A DNA stretch of 64,000 nt from Viola odorata (taxonomy: Eukaryota; Streptophyta; Magnoliopsida; Malpighiales; Violaceae): NCBI GenBank assembly GCA_963691705.1, contig OY829543.1, positions 44,338,855-44,402,854 on the forward strand, written 5' to 3'. This document shows, in pieces, positions 1-10,967 of this stretch. The translations under genes were made by a program, and so were the position numbers. The notes beneath the pieces are model-generated. The model saw nothing but the letters and a program-made list of their open reading frames with translations, had not been told where the DNA came from and made no database searches. How positions within the stretch are numbered: the stretch's first letter is position 1; each line of letters starts with the position of its first letter.

Positions 1-700
1 GGTCAGGAATGTTGTGTGAGGGACAGAGAGTTTGCATCTTTTTGAACCGTTCGTAGTACTGTCCAATGTTCTCATTCTCTTTTTGGGTGATGGAGACTAG
101 CTGTTTCTTGGTTATATTGGCCATGGAAGTAGGATAGTATTTTTCAGTGAATGCCTTGAACATATTGGCCCAACAAGTAATGGACAGGGCGGGCAGATCG
201 TAGAACCAGTTGCGAGTGTCGTCTTCAAGCGACCACATGAATGCTCTAAGCTTAGCTTGATTAATATCCACCTCTGGGGGTTTTAGAGCTTCACAAACAG
301 TATGGAGCTGCTGAAGATGTCGGAGGGCACTCTCTCTGGGGATGCCATGGAACTTGGGCAAGTAATGGAGGACTGAGGATTTGATAATCCAATCATGGGC
401 AACAGTAGGCCATGCGATGCACCCAGTAGTGGTTTCGGCAGTAGCATTCAGTTCCGAGATGCAGGGATTGACGACAGCTTCGCCATCCCCACCGTCACCG
501 TTGTCAGCCACAGCAGGACGTTCGGGGTTTAGGTTGTTGTCAGCCATAGTAGGACGTTCGAAAGTTTCAAGGGGAGGGTCAGATGGATGAAGTGTAGGAG
601 CTGCAGATTGATTTTCCTTAGTAAGTTTACGGGCTAATCGTTCTATTCTCCGGATCTCTGGATCAAAAGGTAGTAAATTTGCGTTGGAAGACCTGGTCAT
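1..700 (-). CDS. Athila-like gag polyprotein, N-terminal part
   Basis: An uninterrupted 233-codon frame starts at ATG 698-700, 30 bases past the primer-binding site, and is still open at the window edge. The N-terminus (MTRSSNANLLPFDPEIRR) is the short leader seen in Athila-type gags. A linker rich in D, N and P follows, then a retrotransposon gag (capsid-like) domain with the typical run FMWSLEDDTRNWFYDLP and, further on, IGQYYERFKKMQTLCPSH. Gag packages the element RNA in cytoplasmic particles. No stop or frameshift is visible in the portion present. The zinc knuckle and protease are beyond the window. Confidence 0.8.
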   Translation of the reverse strand, partial: MTRSSNANLLPFDPEIRRIERLARKLTKENQSAAPTLHPSDPPLETFERPTMADNNLNPERPAVADNGDGGDGEAVVNPCISELNATAETTTGCIAWPTVAHDWIIKSSVLHYLPKFHGIPRESALRHLQQLHTVCEALKPPEVDINQAKLRAFMWSLEDDTRNWFYDLPALSITCWANMFKAFTEKYYPTSMANITKKQLVSITQKENENIGQYYERFKKMQTLCPSHNIPD

Positions 701-730
701 ACAAAAAGAAAAGAGCGTCAGTTGCGTTAA

Positions 731-748
731 TCCCCGGCAACGGCGCCA
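731..748 (-). other. primer-binding site, tRNA-Asp type
   Basis: On the minus strand this reads TGGCGCCGTTGCCGGGGA, complementary to the 3' end of plant tRNA-Asp(GUC) including the CCA tail. It lies five bases inside the LTR end, as expected for the start of minus-strand DNA synthesis. Confidence 0.85.
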
Positions 749-753
749 AAATT

Positions 754-2083
754 TGATGTGTTGTCGAAGCACATACAAAAATAATAATAAAACCTGCAGT
801 CAATGTGCACAATAAATTGTGTATAATGGTAACAGGATCGAACACAGGGATTAAGGGACCAATACTCAACTCAATTTGGCCAACTAAATAATCCAAGCAA
901 CAAGTAACCGAAAGGGGGGTTTTGAATGGTTGTTTGATTAATCTAATTATTAACTACGCAAGTAATTAAGACTAACAGTAGAAGATGATAATAGTAATAA
1001 GAAATCAATGGAGGCAAGAGTTCTCAGTAAGAGTCCGAATCCAGTTGCATTTACGGTCAGCCGGTCATTGGCGCAAGCATCGTCTACCCCGAGCTGATAG
1101 ATGCACTATAGGGACCAGGTACGCTTAGGTCCCCTGCTTACCTTCGTAATAGAAGTTATCCCAAGGTACGCTTATGGGGTAACCTTGACAGTCCGTCGTC
1201 CTCCAAGGTACGCTTATGGAGGCAACACTCAGATACCCATGAAGAAGAGGTAAGATGCGTCTAGGGCGAGACACTCGGTACGCTTGGGGCTCTACCCTAA
1301 CGACTTGTTCAATCCAACTGGGGGATACCAGGCTTCCAGTCAGGACCAGTATGGTTATCTGCTCTACCCTGCAGCTTCGCGTTAGGTATAACAATAGGGA
1401 CGATAGTAATTACTCTAGTTCTATTATTAGGTGATCAAGCTAATAATTACCCTAGGTAAATTGACAATTAATTATTGAACAAGAAGATACCAACACAGAG
1501 TTTATGAAGTACAATTTGACCTCACGGCTTCCCTTGCAACCTTCAACCGACTCTCACCAAGAACGAGGAGATTTAGCCACACATATTAAAAGTAAAAATA
1601 ATTAGATAAATAAATTGCATGTGTAAATTAGAAAAGAGGATGAAGAAGAATTCTTATTGATTACCGGCCGGAGCAACTGCTCCGGTTTATTGAAGAGAAA
1701 ACAGAGATTGCCGAAGGCCATCCAAAAAGCTAGCGGGAGAAAAGAAGAGAAGAAGCCCAGCCCCCTCAAAAACCTAATTACTAAAGTATTTATATTATTA
1801 TTAAAAATTAAACTCCTAATCCGATTTGAATTCAACTCCCCAAAGGACTTCTACTGCGATTGGGACTTCTGGCGCATTAATTGAGCAGATCCGATATTTT
1901 TCCTTTATTGCGCTAGTTTCCTTTTCTCGCTAGGACACTACTGCTTTCCGCGAACATCCAGCTGCTCGGCCTAGCTGCTCCAATGCATCCAGAAAGTGAT
2001 AGAAAACGTTCCTTTTCGTATTTTCCTCTTAATTTGCCCAGATCTGCAAAAAGCGAATAAACATAGCAACATAAGTAGCATCA
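754..2083 (-). repeat. Athila-like 5' LTR
   Basis: A 1,330-bp LTR bounded by TGATG at 754 and CATCA at 2079-2083, a perfect 5-bp terminal inverted repeat with TG...CA ends. It abuts the primer-binding site. A minus-strand TATA box (TATAAATACT) lies near 1787-1800. Four scattered copies of a ggtacgctta-like motif occur between about 1117 and 1290. Short frames inside are not coding. Confidence 0.8.
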
Positions 2084-2408
2084 TGATCTAAAAAGGCACA
2101 TAAAAAAGGGAAGAATTATGGACATAAAACGCCCTATCAGGAGGTGACCACGTCGATGAAGGGTACGATTCGGAATCTGGGGTTTCCCAAGAGGATGGTA
2201 ATGACGCTGCACTAGAGTGAGAGGGTGGTGTAGAATACCTAACAAGATAGTCGAATTTCCCAGAAGGCTAGCCCATGGTGTCAATCTCACGGTCGCCCTC
2301 ATCGCGGCGCGTGGAGAACCGTTTGTATGACGAGGTCGACCTTTTCTTTTGGATGATTTGGAGTGGGGGTTGGGTTCCTTTGGAGTTATGCAAATATGAG
2401 ATAGGAAA
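2084..2408. other. post-gag spacer of element A
   Basis: The 325 bases between the gag stop and the Athila insertion. The minus strand has an open frame over much of it but no protease or reverse transcriptase motif is recognisable. It is probably the gag-protease linker of element A. Confidence 0.4.
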
Positions 2409-4439
2409 TTAACCTCCGATGGCATTAATGGATCCTTCCCCGTGGGTCGCTTTCTGGGTTTGTATTACTCCGAAACCCAAGAGTTGTCTCACCTTTCCTG
2501 CAAACAACTCGCAGCCTTGGATCTCATGACCGTTGTTTCCCTTGTAGTACACACAATGACTTGGATTGCTTTTTGAATATGGTATATACCCTCCTCGAGC
2601 TAAGGCCAGGAAAAGTTGTTCTTGTGGCCAACTTGATACCAAAGAAGGAGGGTCGTCGCTTTCTCCTACTGAGATGACGTTTACCCCTCCATTTCCTTGA
2701 GAATGATTAGGGAAAGGGTTGGTGGATGTGTTGGGTCCTTTAGCTAACCCTTCGAAAGAGACCCATCTACTTTTGATCAAGTGATGAACTTTTGCTTTGA
2801 AGGCGAAGCAGTTTTCCAGAGTGTGACTCGGGGCTCCAGCGTGGTATTCATATCTTGCGTTGAGATCATACCATTTCGGGTAAGGAGGCAATTGGGGCTG
2901 AGCTGGAACTGGTACTATCTGTCCGGCTGCCAAGAGATGTTTGTAGATTTCTCCCGCGGGAAGAGGAAGATGAGGCAATGGCTCTTGGTTCCACCGATTG
3001 TTTGACGTGTTTTGGTCCTTTGGTGGGTTATATGGCTTAGGTTGCATGGGTTGTAATGTTTGTGCTGGAGGTGGTGGGAAATGTAGAGATGGTGTAGGAT
3101 TTTGAGGCGCGATATTAGCAACGGGTGGTGAGGTAAACGGAAAGAAGGTGGGTTGATATAGCGGTAGCGAATGATAGGGCGGTGGTGATAGATAAGGCGG
3201 AGGTGGTGGAAATGATTGCCTGTGATTAGCTTGGGGAGCGACAAATCCAACATCTCTTTTCACGAGAAGCGCTTTCTTTGGTGCAGACTCTGGTGCCGAA
3301 GTTATGATTCGTCCGGACTTAATCCCTTGCTCGACTCTTTAGGCAATTAGGACTATGTCAGAGAAACTGTTTGACGGATTCGAGATTAGGTACGTGTAGT
3401 AGGGAGCTTTGAAGGTGTGCACAAAAATTGACAAGAGTTTCTTGTCACTTAAAGGAGGAGAGATTCTGGAAGCCAACTCTCTCCATCTCTGAGCATAGGT
3501 TTTCACGGACTCGCCAATTTTCTTTTCCAAATCTTGCAGGTCGGCACAGTCTGGAGCTACCTCCATGTTGAATTTGTATTGTTTGAAGAAGGCATCGGAC
3601 AGGTCTCTCCACGTCCTGATCCTGGCTCTATCTAGACCCATATACCAAGTTAGGGCGTGTTTGGCTAAGCTTTCTCGAAACAGATGAATCAACAATAGCT
3701 CGTTGTGGATCATCTCTGCCATCTTATTGCAATATGCTCTAAGGTGGGTCTTTGGGCACTCGGCCCTAGTATACTTTTCAAAGTCGGGGATCTTGTACTT
3801 CGGTGGTATAACGATCCCGGGGACCATACACATATCGGCGGGACTAGTAGGGTCAAACGAATCAGCCCCTTCGATCGCTCTGAGTCTTTCTTCGAGCAGA
3901 TTCAGTTTGTCACTTTTCGGTTTCTCGGCCATAATGGGGTTAGAACCGAAGGGTAGTAGAGGTTCCGACGAGAACTGAGGTTGTACTGGGTAGGAAGTAG
4001 GAGGCTGAATTCCCACAGGTACGGGAACTATGTTTGGAGTAAAATGATTTGGAAGTGGAGGGAGATACGAGGCTTCCAGGTGGGCCTGACTTTTACCGAA
4101 GTCCACGACAGGGTTGGTCGAAAGGCATTGAAGCGATGTGGCGATTTCTTCACCTGTGTTTACCATAGGGTTTGTAGGGGTGGGCACAGTGAAGGGATTA
4201 ATCCATTTCCATTGGCCCCTGGGCCCAGAAAGTGGCTGGGGTACTGAAGGTCCAACGACGGTGAGCGAAGAGGGAGGTCCTGCTGTTTGAGTGGGATAAA
4301 AACCTGGTGGGAATTCAGCGGTAGCTTCATCTCTCTCCTTTTCGGCCCTGGCTGCACTTTCTGTAGTAATCTTAACTTGTTCCTCTAACTCTGCGATTCT
4401 GGCTGTTAGTACTTCATCGGCCTTAGCTTGTTTAGTCAT
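2409..4439 (-). pseudogene. Ogre-like gag, one in-frame stop
   Basis: A single minus-strand frame of 676 codons from ATG 4439 to the TAA at 2409, interrupted by one TAA at 3339-3341 that replaces the codon before RVEQGIKSGR. N-terminal third: coiled-coil start (TARIAELEEQVKITTESAAR) and a P-rich linker. Middle: gag/capsid domain (TWYMGLDRARIRTWRDLSDA, then ESVKTYAQRWRELASRISPP). C-terminal: two knuckle-like modules, YEYHAGAPSHTLENC and CVYYKGNNGHEIQGC, the first with Tyr in place of Cys. It closely parallels the gag at 23106-24674 but is longer at the C-terminus, keeping the second module. With the stop it should give only a truncated 366-residue protein. Confidence 0.85.
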
Positions 4440-5221
4440 TTTTCATTTTTGAAGTCTAGTTACGGGGAGCCTGTGCGGAGTAGCTTGCTTTTGAGGAGCT
4501 ATCGTGAACCTGAAAAAAGAAATAAAGAAAAAGGAGTAAGTACAGGTGATGATATGCAGGTGATGTGCAATCCTGAGGCCTCCACGTTGCTCATTCGCTT
4601 TTCCGGCTATACTTTCACTTGATACTTTCAGGGCGGCTGGAGAGGCGAGACATCTCGACAAGATACGAAGAAAGCTGCTATTCATTCCAAACGCCATGAA
4701 GCAATCTGGGATGCTATCAGCGAAAACAAAATCAGCAGGGGGGACGAATGCCGCCATGCTAGGAAGATCTCTTTTTACACTATGCATTCAAACGATGCAG
4801 GGCCTGATGCCCGGTGAATCCATCTGAGGAGAGGGGTGATGATCCATATTATGAATTTTGAGTTTGTGATGAGCAAGGAGGACATGACCATGGGTGAGCA
4901 ATATTCGGATGTTTTGAGTATTTGGTAATTTTTCTTTTTTTTTGAAATTTGGTGAAACGATTGTGTTTATTCCGGAGGGATTTTCTCTTTTCTTTTTGCG
5001 ATGGTCTTTTGAGTTGTATTGGATGGACAAATGATATAGAAAGTAGAGGCGCTTTAATAAATATCCGAAAGAGTACGACTTTATTAAAAGGGGTTTACAA
5101 AATATGGTAAACTTGCCAACTACCTAAATTCATCAAAAATGGCTAAATAGATGAAATCAGGGAACATAGTTATATGCAAAAAGGAAAGGGTTGCCGAAAT
5201 TTGAGTCTTCCTATGAAGGTG
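4440..5221. other. spacer between ORF1 and gag of element A
   Basis: A 782-bp stretch upstream of gag with no convincing reading frame. It is colinear with 24675-25444 in the second Ogre-like element, sharing for example the aatatccgaaag and gtttacaaaatatggtaaac stretches, so it is a conserved noncoding part of the family. Confidence 0.6.
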
Positions 5222-6919
5222 TCAACCCTGGAAGTCGGGATCCTCTTGCTCCTGCCAAAGGTATTCCATCGAGGCCATCTCCCCTTTTTACATGTCTATC
5301 TAGACCTCTAAAGCGGTAATCTGGTTTGCAGTGCCTGGCTCTTCCTGTCTCCCAAGTCTGCACGAGTAGTGAAGATCCTTATCACCGAATTTCTGTCTTC
5401 AATTATGGCACTTGATGCTTCTTTTGTTGTTCAAACGTTCCTTAAAGTCCTTGAGGGTCACTTTCTGTTTTGCCGCTTGCATGCGGATAGTGTCCTTACT
5501 ACGCCTTTCTAACTCATTCATCTAGACTTCTAGGTAACATTGATGGGCTACAGAATCATCCCTTTCCTCTGCCATCTGATCCCGCTCTTCTTGCGCTGCT
5601 CGCATCTGTTCCACTACTTGAGCGTAAGCCATGACATTCATCCCTTCGCTCACCTAGGATTCCCCTTCTTCTTCCATTGGTTTCTGATTTTCCGGGCGGG
5701 GTAAGACATTGTCGTTAACTCGTCTTAACCTCCACTGTGGATATTCCGGTATCGTTGCTGCAGGGGTGACACGTCCCTTGAGATAAAAGGGGTGAGTCCA
5801 GTCTTGAGCGTACTGCTAAATGTTCTGATTTTCTCCGGTGTGTGGCAGGTTTGACCTTATCATGCCAAATGTCACGGGGATTACTTGCATGATGCAAAAC
5901 TGTCTGAGGACAAGGGCGCGGCAATAGTGAACACACCCCCATGCTCCGATCAAAGGAACCCAAGGTAAGGGATCGAAGGCCTGCAGCCATATGGCGTGCC
6001 AACTAAAGTCTTCTCCCGAGAGGTTTATGAATCTGTCAACCCAGATATCTTTATTTTCCATTTTCTATTTATCTGTGGTCATTGCGTTGATAACTCTAAT
6101 TAAAGGTCACGATTTTATGTAGCTTGCAAAGAATATGGACTGATCTGGTGTCTGTTTGAAGTGGTTGACTAACCACACTGTTAACAACTGGGTGCAACAG
6201 GTAAGTCTTCCTTTCCCTTTCCTTCGACAAGAGTCTAGAGAGCGAAAAGTCTCGACCAAGATGGTTGTTGTAGGATTGATGGCGTTTGCCTCCATCTCGT
6301 AAAAGACATTGCCCGCTGCAAAATTGATGGCGTTCTTCATTTTAGGGAAAAGGACAAATCCTACGATTGCGAAAGCCAGGACCCTTAAGCGTTTTTCCCC
6401 GTTGGCCAAATGAAATCGTGCTTCAATATCTGACCAACACTAGAAGTAGTCCCCTTCTCTGACACGAGTAGTGATTCCTAATAACTTATCAAGCTTTATT
6501 TTGACACTGGAGGAGTCGAGTCGAACGTTCTGGTATATGGCCGATATAGGAGATGTGAAGCACATCAAAGCGGAATATTCCTCTAGTGTGGGAGTCAAGT
6601 CTAGCCCTCTGTCAAAAGAGAGGCACCGATAATAGGGATCCCAGAATTTTAGGGCTGCCCGGATGCAACCCCAATCAGTCTTTACATTAACCAAGGTCAG
6701 CAACTTTCCGTAACTACATTCAAATTGTGTCTCCTCATCCTGAGTTAACTCATTTCTTAACTTTTGAATCCTAGTTAAGTCAAAATCTGTGACCTCTACT
6801 TTTACCTTAGTGGTGATATCAGGGGAGAAACCGAGTTCTAACATGTCTCCCCTTGCAGCCTGATCGTCGAAACTTCGTCCCCCGAAAGTATCAAGTGAAA
6901 GTAGTGTAGGTGCTGACAT
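5222..6919 (-). pseudogene. Ogre ORF1 (DUF7745-like), nine in-frame stops
   Basis: One minus-strand frame from ATG 6917-6919 to TGA 5222-5224 (565 codons) with nine internal stops and no frameshift. N-terminal part: about 160 open codons with TPTLEEYSALMCFTSP and KFWDPYYRCLSFD, matching the DUF7745-type protein encoded between 5' LTR and gag in Ogre-like elements. A middle part has WHAIWLQAFDPLPWVPLIGAWG. The C-terminal 150 codons are charged and probably coiled coil (EQMRAAQEERDQMAEERDDS). Its function in Ogre is unknown. Several stops are TAG or TAA where the second element has GAG or CAG. It cannot make a full protein. Confidence 0.75.
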
Positions 6920-7442
6920 TTTGAATGAGCAAAATGGGTTCTGTGGGACAGAAATAAAATTTTAAGTGCGAAGTAACCTGTACGTGCAAGAAATTTACAG
7001 TTCGTATAAAAGAAAAATTACAAAAAATGGAAATCATGGTAACAAGATAAATAGAGCCACAACAAAGCAGATATGATCATGATGCATGTGTTGGGGCTCT
7101 GATTCTGACTTTTCTAACTGGCTTGAACGGTTCCCGGATGATACCATGAAAAGGTCCCTAAAGTGTCGTCCAGTGTCAACCGATTCCTTGCGGAATTAGG
7201 TAACCTTTCGACTATCTTTAGGGGTTCATCCGAGTTGGGATTGGTGAACACTACCCAGGACATGTGTCCTAGGGCGTCACTACTACCCTCATAATTTGGT
7301 AATTGTCCCCGGGGTGTAGGGCGCTATGAAATGCATATGACGATTGATATCAAAGCGAATAAATAAACAAATCAGCAATTTATCAAAGCGGGTAAATAAA
7401 CAAATAAACACCTCAGAAAAATAAAACCGGCTCCAACCCATA
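6920..7442. other. 5' untranslated leader of element A
   Basis: About 520 bases between primer site and ORF1 start, colinear with 25619-26114 of the second Ogre-like element. No gene seen. Confidence 0.6.
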
Positions 7443-7461
7443 GTCCCCAATGAACTCGCCA
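7443..7461 (-). other. primer-binding site of element A, degenerate
   Basis: On the minus strand TGGCGAGTTCATTGGGGAC, three mismatches from the cleaner site at 26115-26133. Ogre elements are known to use a tRNA-Arg-type primer. It lies three bases inside the LTR end. Confidence 0.7.
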
Positions 7462-9570
7462 AACTGTCGCGCCTCCCAGAAAATAATAAAAATTCGCGAG
7501 TATAAGACGAATCTGAGACCTTACGATGCTCGGCGTAAAAGGACGCCTCGCAACATGCAATGAAGTCGCCACCCTAATTTTTGTCTCTAGGTTTAGGGAA
7601 CCTAATCGTCATGGCATAAAAAATAAAAATAAAAGTAAAAAAAGATAAAAAACTAAAGGCACAAAAAAGAGGGTCAAAACCCAAGAACAAAGGTTCGGGG
7701 TCGTGTTATGGACTCGAGAAGGTGTTAGGTACCCGAGTCACATCTGAAAACGGTTACCGGTTGATAAGAGAGGTGTTTAAAAGATGTTTGATAAAAATGT
7801 GTTTTAAAAGGGGGTCCTCAGAAGAATCGTCACTTTAGTCTTTTCCGTAGGGACCGTTCGGGAATAATCAATCGTTGGACGAGGTTATCGTTTTAAAAAT
7901 CTTTTCGGACGGAGTTACCATTTTCAAGACCAATCGATTATTCCTGAACGTAGCGTGATGGGACTGAATTTTTCGTAAGACTGAATGAGCGCCCTCTTTT
8001 TCATCATCGGGTCATGCATGATTAAATTAATTACTAAGTGATTCTATCATGGATTGCTAACAGAGTACAAATTTAAATGAGAGATATTTTAAAATGATAA
8101 ACCGACGTGGGATCGAAGCCACCAAACACATGCAGTCAATATAAGCAGAATTTAAAACAAATAAGCATGGCATTTAAAGCGAGTCATTAAACAAGTTGTT
8201 CATGTAGATTGATTTTAATTCTAGCAATTCTATATATCATGCATACGATTAATATTTACGGAAAGCTTTGAATAAATAAAAGGGGAAAGAAAGGCGTACT
8301 TTCGAGCGAAGCTTAAATTTTAAACCTAGGAAATGAGAGTGTTAGTGATAGCTAGAAAAATAAATAAGTAGTTTATGCATGCGAGGAAATAAACAGTTGA
8401 TGTATACAAAAAATAAATAATGGTTTGACGCATACAAAAATTTAAATGATGATTTGATGCATACGAAAATTTAAATGATGATTTGATGCATACAAAAATT
8501 TAAATGATAATAATTGCGAAAAATTAAAGATTTGATGATTTGCAGAAAATTTAAGCAGCAGAAAAATTAAGCAGTTGATGATTTGCAGAAAATTAAGCAG
8601 TTGATGGTTTGCAGAAATTTTAAGCAGTTGATGATTTGCATAAATTTAAAATGCGACCGACCATATAGGCGGTAAATTAAATGACTGAATTTTAAATTGC
8701 GGAAATTTAAACAGTTGATAGGTTGCGGAGAATAAATTGCAGAAATTTAAACAGTTGATAGGTACAAAATTTTAAAGCGACAGTACAAAAAATAGTCATA
8801 ATGGAATGCACGAGTATTTTTACGAAAAAAAGCTACACTTTTCATGCATATGATATATGAGAAAAATAAAGCATAAATCACAAAAATATCAAACGAAGCA
8901 TGCGAGTATTTTACACGAAAAAACTCGAACCGAGATCTCAGAAATAATGAAAATGGGTCGGGCCCAGCTTGAAAAATAAATGAAATGAGCCAGGAACAAT
9001 TCTTGGCCCAAAAATTAGATTTTTAATGGTGGTGGGCTCGGCCCATCACCTTTCTTTCCTTTCCCACGTTGAACAGCCCAAGACCAGGACTGCTCATCGT
9101 CTTCCTCGTGTCGCCGGCGCCACTGCCGGCGACGGGGAGCTCCGACCAGGTGGCCAAATCGCTTGGTCTTGAGCTTCGAGGAAAGCTCTTCTCCTCTACA
9201 ACATGATCATGCAAAAATTAGGGATCGAAACACGCAAGAACAACATTTAATTTCATGAAAACGTAAAAAAATGATAATTAACAAAAAATTCAAAATTCGC
9301 TCTTCTCACTCAACGAATCAACAAATAAAAAGCATGGTAATTATCTACAGCATGCATATGAATTAATAAGACAAAAACAAGCAATTTGTTTAAACAAAAC
9401 AACAACCTAATAATTAAAGCCGAAAATGGCAGAAAAATGCCGAAGACCAATTCACCGAAAAAGCTTGAAGACTATGGCAACTGACGCTCTAAGTGAGCAG
9501 TCGGTCTAGAGGGAGAAGGAGCAAAGAGCTCTGGGTGAATTCGTGTCCAAAATGGTTGGGAATGGCTTGG

Positions 9571-9580
9571 TATTTATAGA
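9571..9580 (-). promoter_or_regulatory. LTR TATA box, element A
   Basis: The minus strand reads TCTATAAATA. It sits at the same relative place as the TATA boxes at 17682-17690, 28506-28514 and 48672-48680 of the other Ogre-like LTRs. Confidence 0.7.
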
Positions 9581-9824
9581 CGTTTCGGCGAGTGAGGGTG
9601 AGGATGCGACGTTGCGCGTGGAGGGGCAGCTCGTGCGCTGGCAGAGCTACGTCGTTGTGCTGGCAAGGCTAGGTGATGATGGCTGACAGGACAGGCTGTG
9701 TGCTGGCGAGGCTAGGCTGTTGGCGATGCGATGGGGAGGCGACGGGAGCAAGCAGCTCGGTGGCTTGCTCCGCTGCTGCTCCATGGCGACTGTTCATGTG
9801 TCATGCACATGAATTATGGGAGCC

Positions 9825-9862
9825 ATTGATCTGGTTGACTTTCCTTGGTCAACCAGATCAAT
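9825..9862. promoter_or_regulatory. U3 hairpin with paired W-box cores, element A
   Basis: Perfect 15-bp arms ATTGATCTGGTTGAC and GTCAACCAGATCAAT around an 8-base loop. TTGAC is the WRKY-binding W-box core. It lies about 245 bases upstream of the TATA box. Related hairpins are in the other three Ogre-like LTRs. Confidence 0.6.
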
Positions 9863-10565
9863 AGTGATGATCAAATTCCTTTTTTTAATTTTATTTAAAT
9901 GGCTTCGAGCCATTTTGCGACCAAATGTTTCGAAAATTCGAGCCGAAAGCACCAGCGCATAGAGAAAAATAAGACGAATTTTATAGTCGACAGCAAATGA
10001 AGAAAAATTTTCGTTTAACGTGTTAATTTTCTCGTTCGGAAACATGAATATGTTCGAATGAGAAATAAATGACGTTACGACGAAAATTACACGAGACGAA
10101 GTTGACTAGCGTGAATGAAAAAAAGAGTAGGTAATTGTCAACTGAAGAAATAACGCGTTCGATCAATGATCCGAGCGAACCTACTCGGGTCCAATAAAAG
10201 CTCGAACAAAAATAATAATAAAATATGAAAAATGCTAAAAAGATGATAAAATATTAAAAATCCTAAATTTTATGCAATGACCTAAAACGGAAAAATAAAT
10301 AGCAAATGACTAACGGATAATTAAAAATATAATTTTTAAGGCTGAAAATATTAATAATAATAATAATGAAAATACGTGACGAAAAATTAAAAATGCGATT
10401 TACGACGCTGATGACAATAATAACGATGATAAAATGTGACGAGAATTAAAAATGAACTAACGACAATAAATTAATTAAAAATGACAGTAAGTGACGTAAA
10501 ATAACAGAAATGATAAATTCAATTTAAATGGCGTCAAAATTCGAGTATCAACAACACCTAAAATA

Positions 10566-10886
10566 AAAACTATTGATTCGTTTTTTAAAAGAAAGCATGA
10601 AAATTCTATTGATTCACAATCTAATAAACCGAATGATTTATCTAATGTTCAACTTGAGCAACGAACAATTATTTCTGAACAACCTGCTACTTAATCTACA
10701 TTCATGCTTGAGCAACCTACTTTAAGTCAAGTACAATCTGAATCAGTTACTGAGAAACCTCCATCTAAATTACAAAAGAGAGAAATTGTAGCGGTTGATA
10801 CTAGCTTTTTAGTTGATTTTCTTCTAAATTACTTAATTGTTTACATTGAAAAATTGATAATTGATGATTTTTACTCCATGAAATAG
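10566..10886 (+). pseudogene. hAT (TTF/ZMYM-type) transposase, N-terminal relic
   Basis: A plus-strand frame that starts KTIDSFFKRKHENSIDSQS, the characteristic N-terminal motif of plant TTF-type zinc-finger hAT transposases, then runs through a Q/S/P-rich stretch with one in-frame TAA near 10692. It ends before any zinc finger. The start has been lost next to the Ogre LTR end at 10553, and a Pack-MULE sits 80 bases downstream. Only about 100 codons remain. Confidence 0.55.
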
Positions 10887-10967
10887 CGAAGAGCACAACT
10901 GAAATAATTGAATTGCAACTAATTGTTATTGTTATATTATTTCAGGATACACTATAGTTTTTTAAAA

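Larger units (their letters stand above)
1..2083 (-). mobile_element. Athila-like Ty3/gypsy retrotransposon, 5' part
   Basis: The element reads right to left: LTR (754-2083), tRNA-Asp-type primer-binding site (731-748), then a gag reading frame that runs off the window start. The rest of gag, pol and the 3' LTR lie outside. It interrupts the Ogre-like element that resumes at 2084, just downstream of that element's gag, so it is the later insertion. The right-hand flank at 2084-2088 is TGATC; the matching target duplication would be outside the window. The Athila assignment rests on gag character and the primer site, without a pol domain to confirm it. Confidence 0.75.
2084..10553 (-). mobile_element. 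Ogre-like Tat-lineage retrotransposon A, 5' half
   Basis: Right to left: 5' LTR (7465-10553), primer site (7443-7461), extra ORF1 (6919 to 5222), gag (4439 to 2409), then a break caused by the Athila-like insertion at 2083. Its pol and 3' LTR lie outside. Long LTRs, an ORF upstream of gag, and an LTR starting TGTTGATAC are hallmarks of Ogre elements. ORF1 and gag both contain stops and the LTR differs clearly from those at 15252-29443, so this is an older copy. Confidence 0.85.
7465..10553 (-). repeat. Ogre-like 5' LTR (element A)
   Basis: A 3,089-bp LTR with TGTCGC at 7465 and TATCAACA at 10546-10553; on the minus strand it begins TGTTGATACTCGAATTTTGA. It is homologous throughout to 15252-18619, 26137-29443 and 47727-50923 but visibly diverged. 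It contains short subrepeats (gatttgatgcatacaaaa type, 8390-8780), a U3 hairpin and a TATA box. The right flank ACACC (10554-10558) would be half of the target duplication. Confidence 0.85.
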
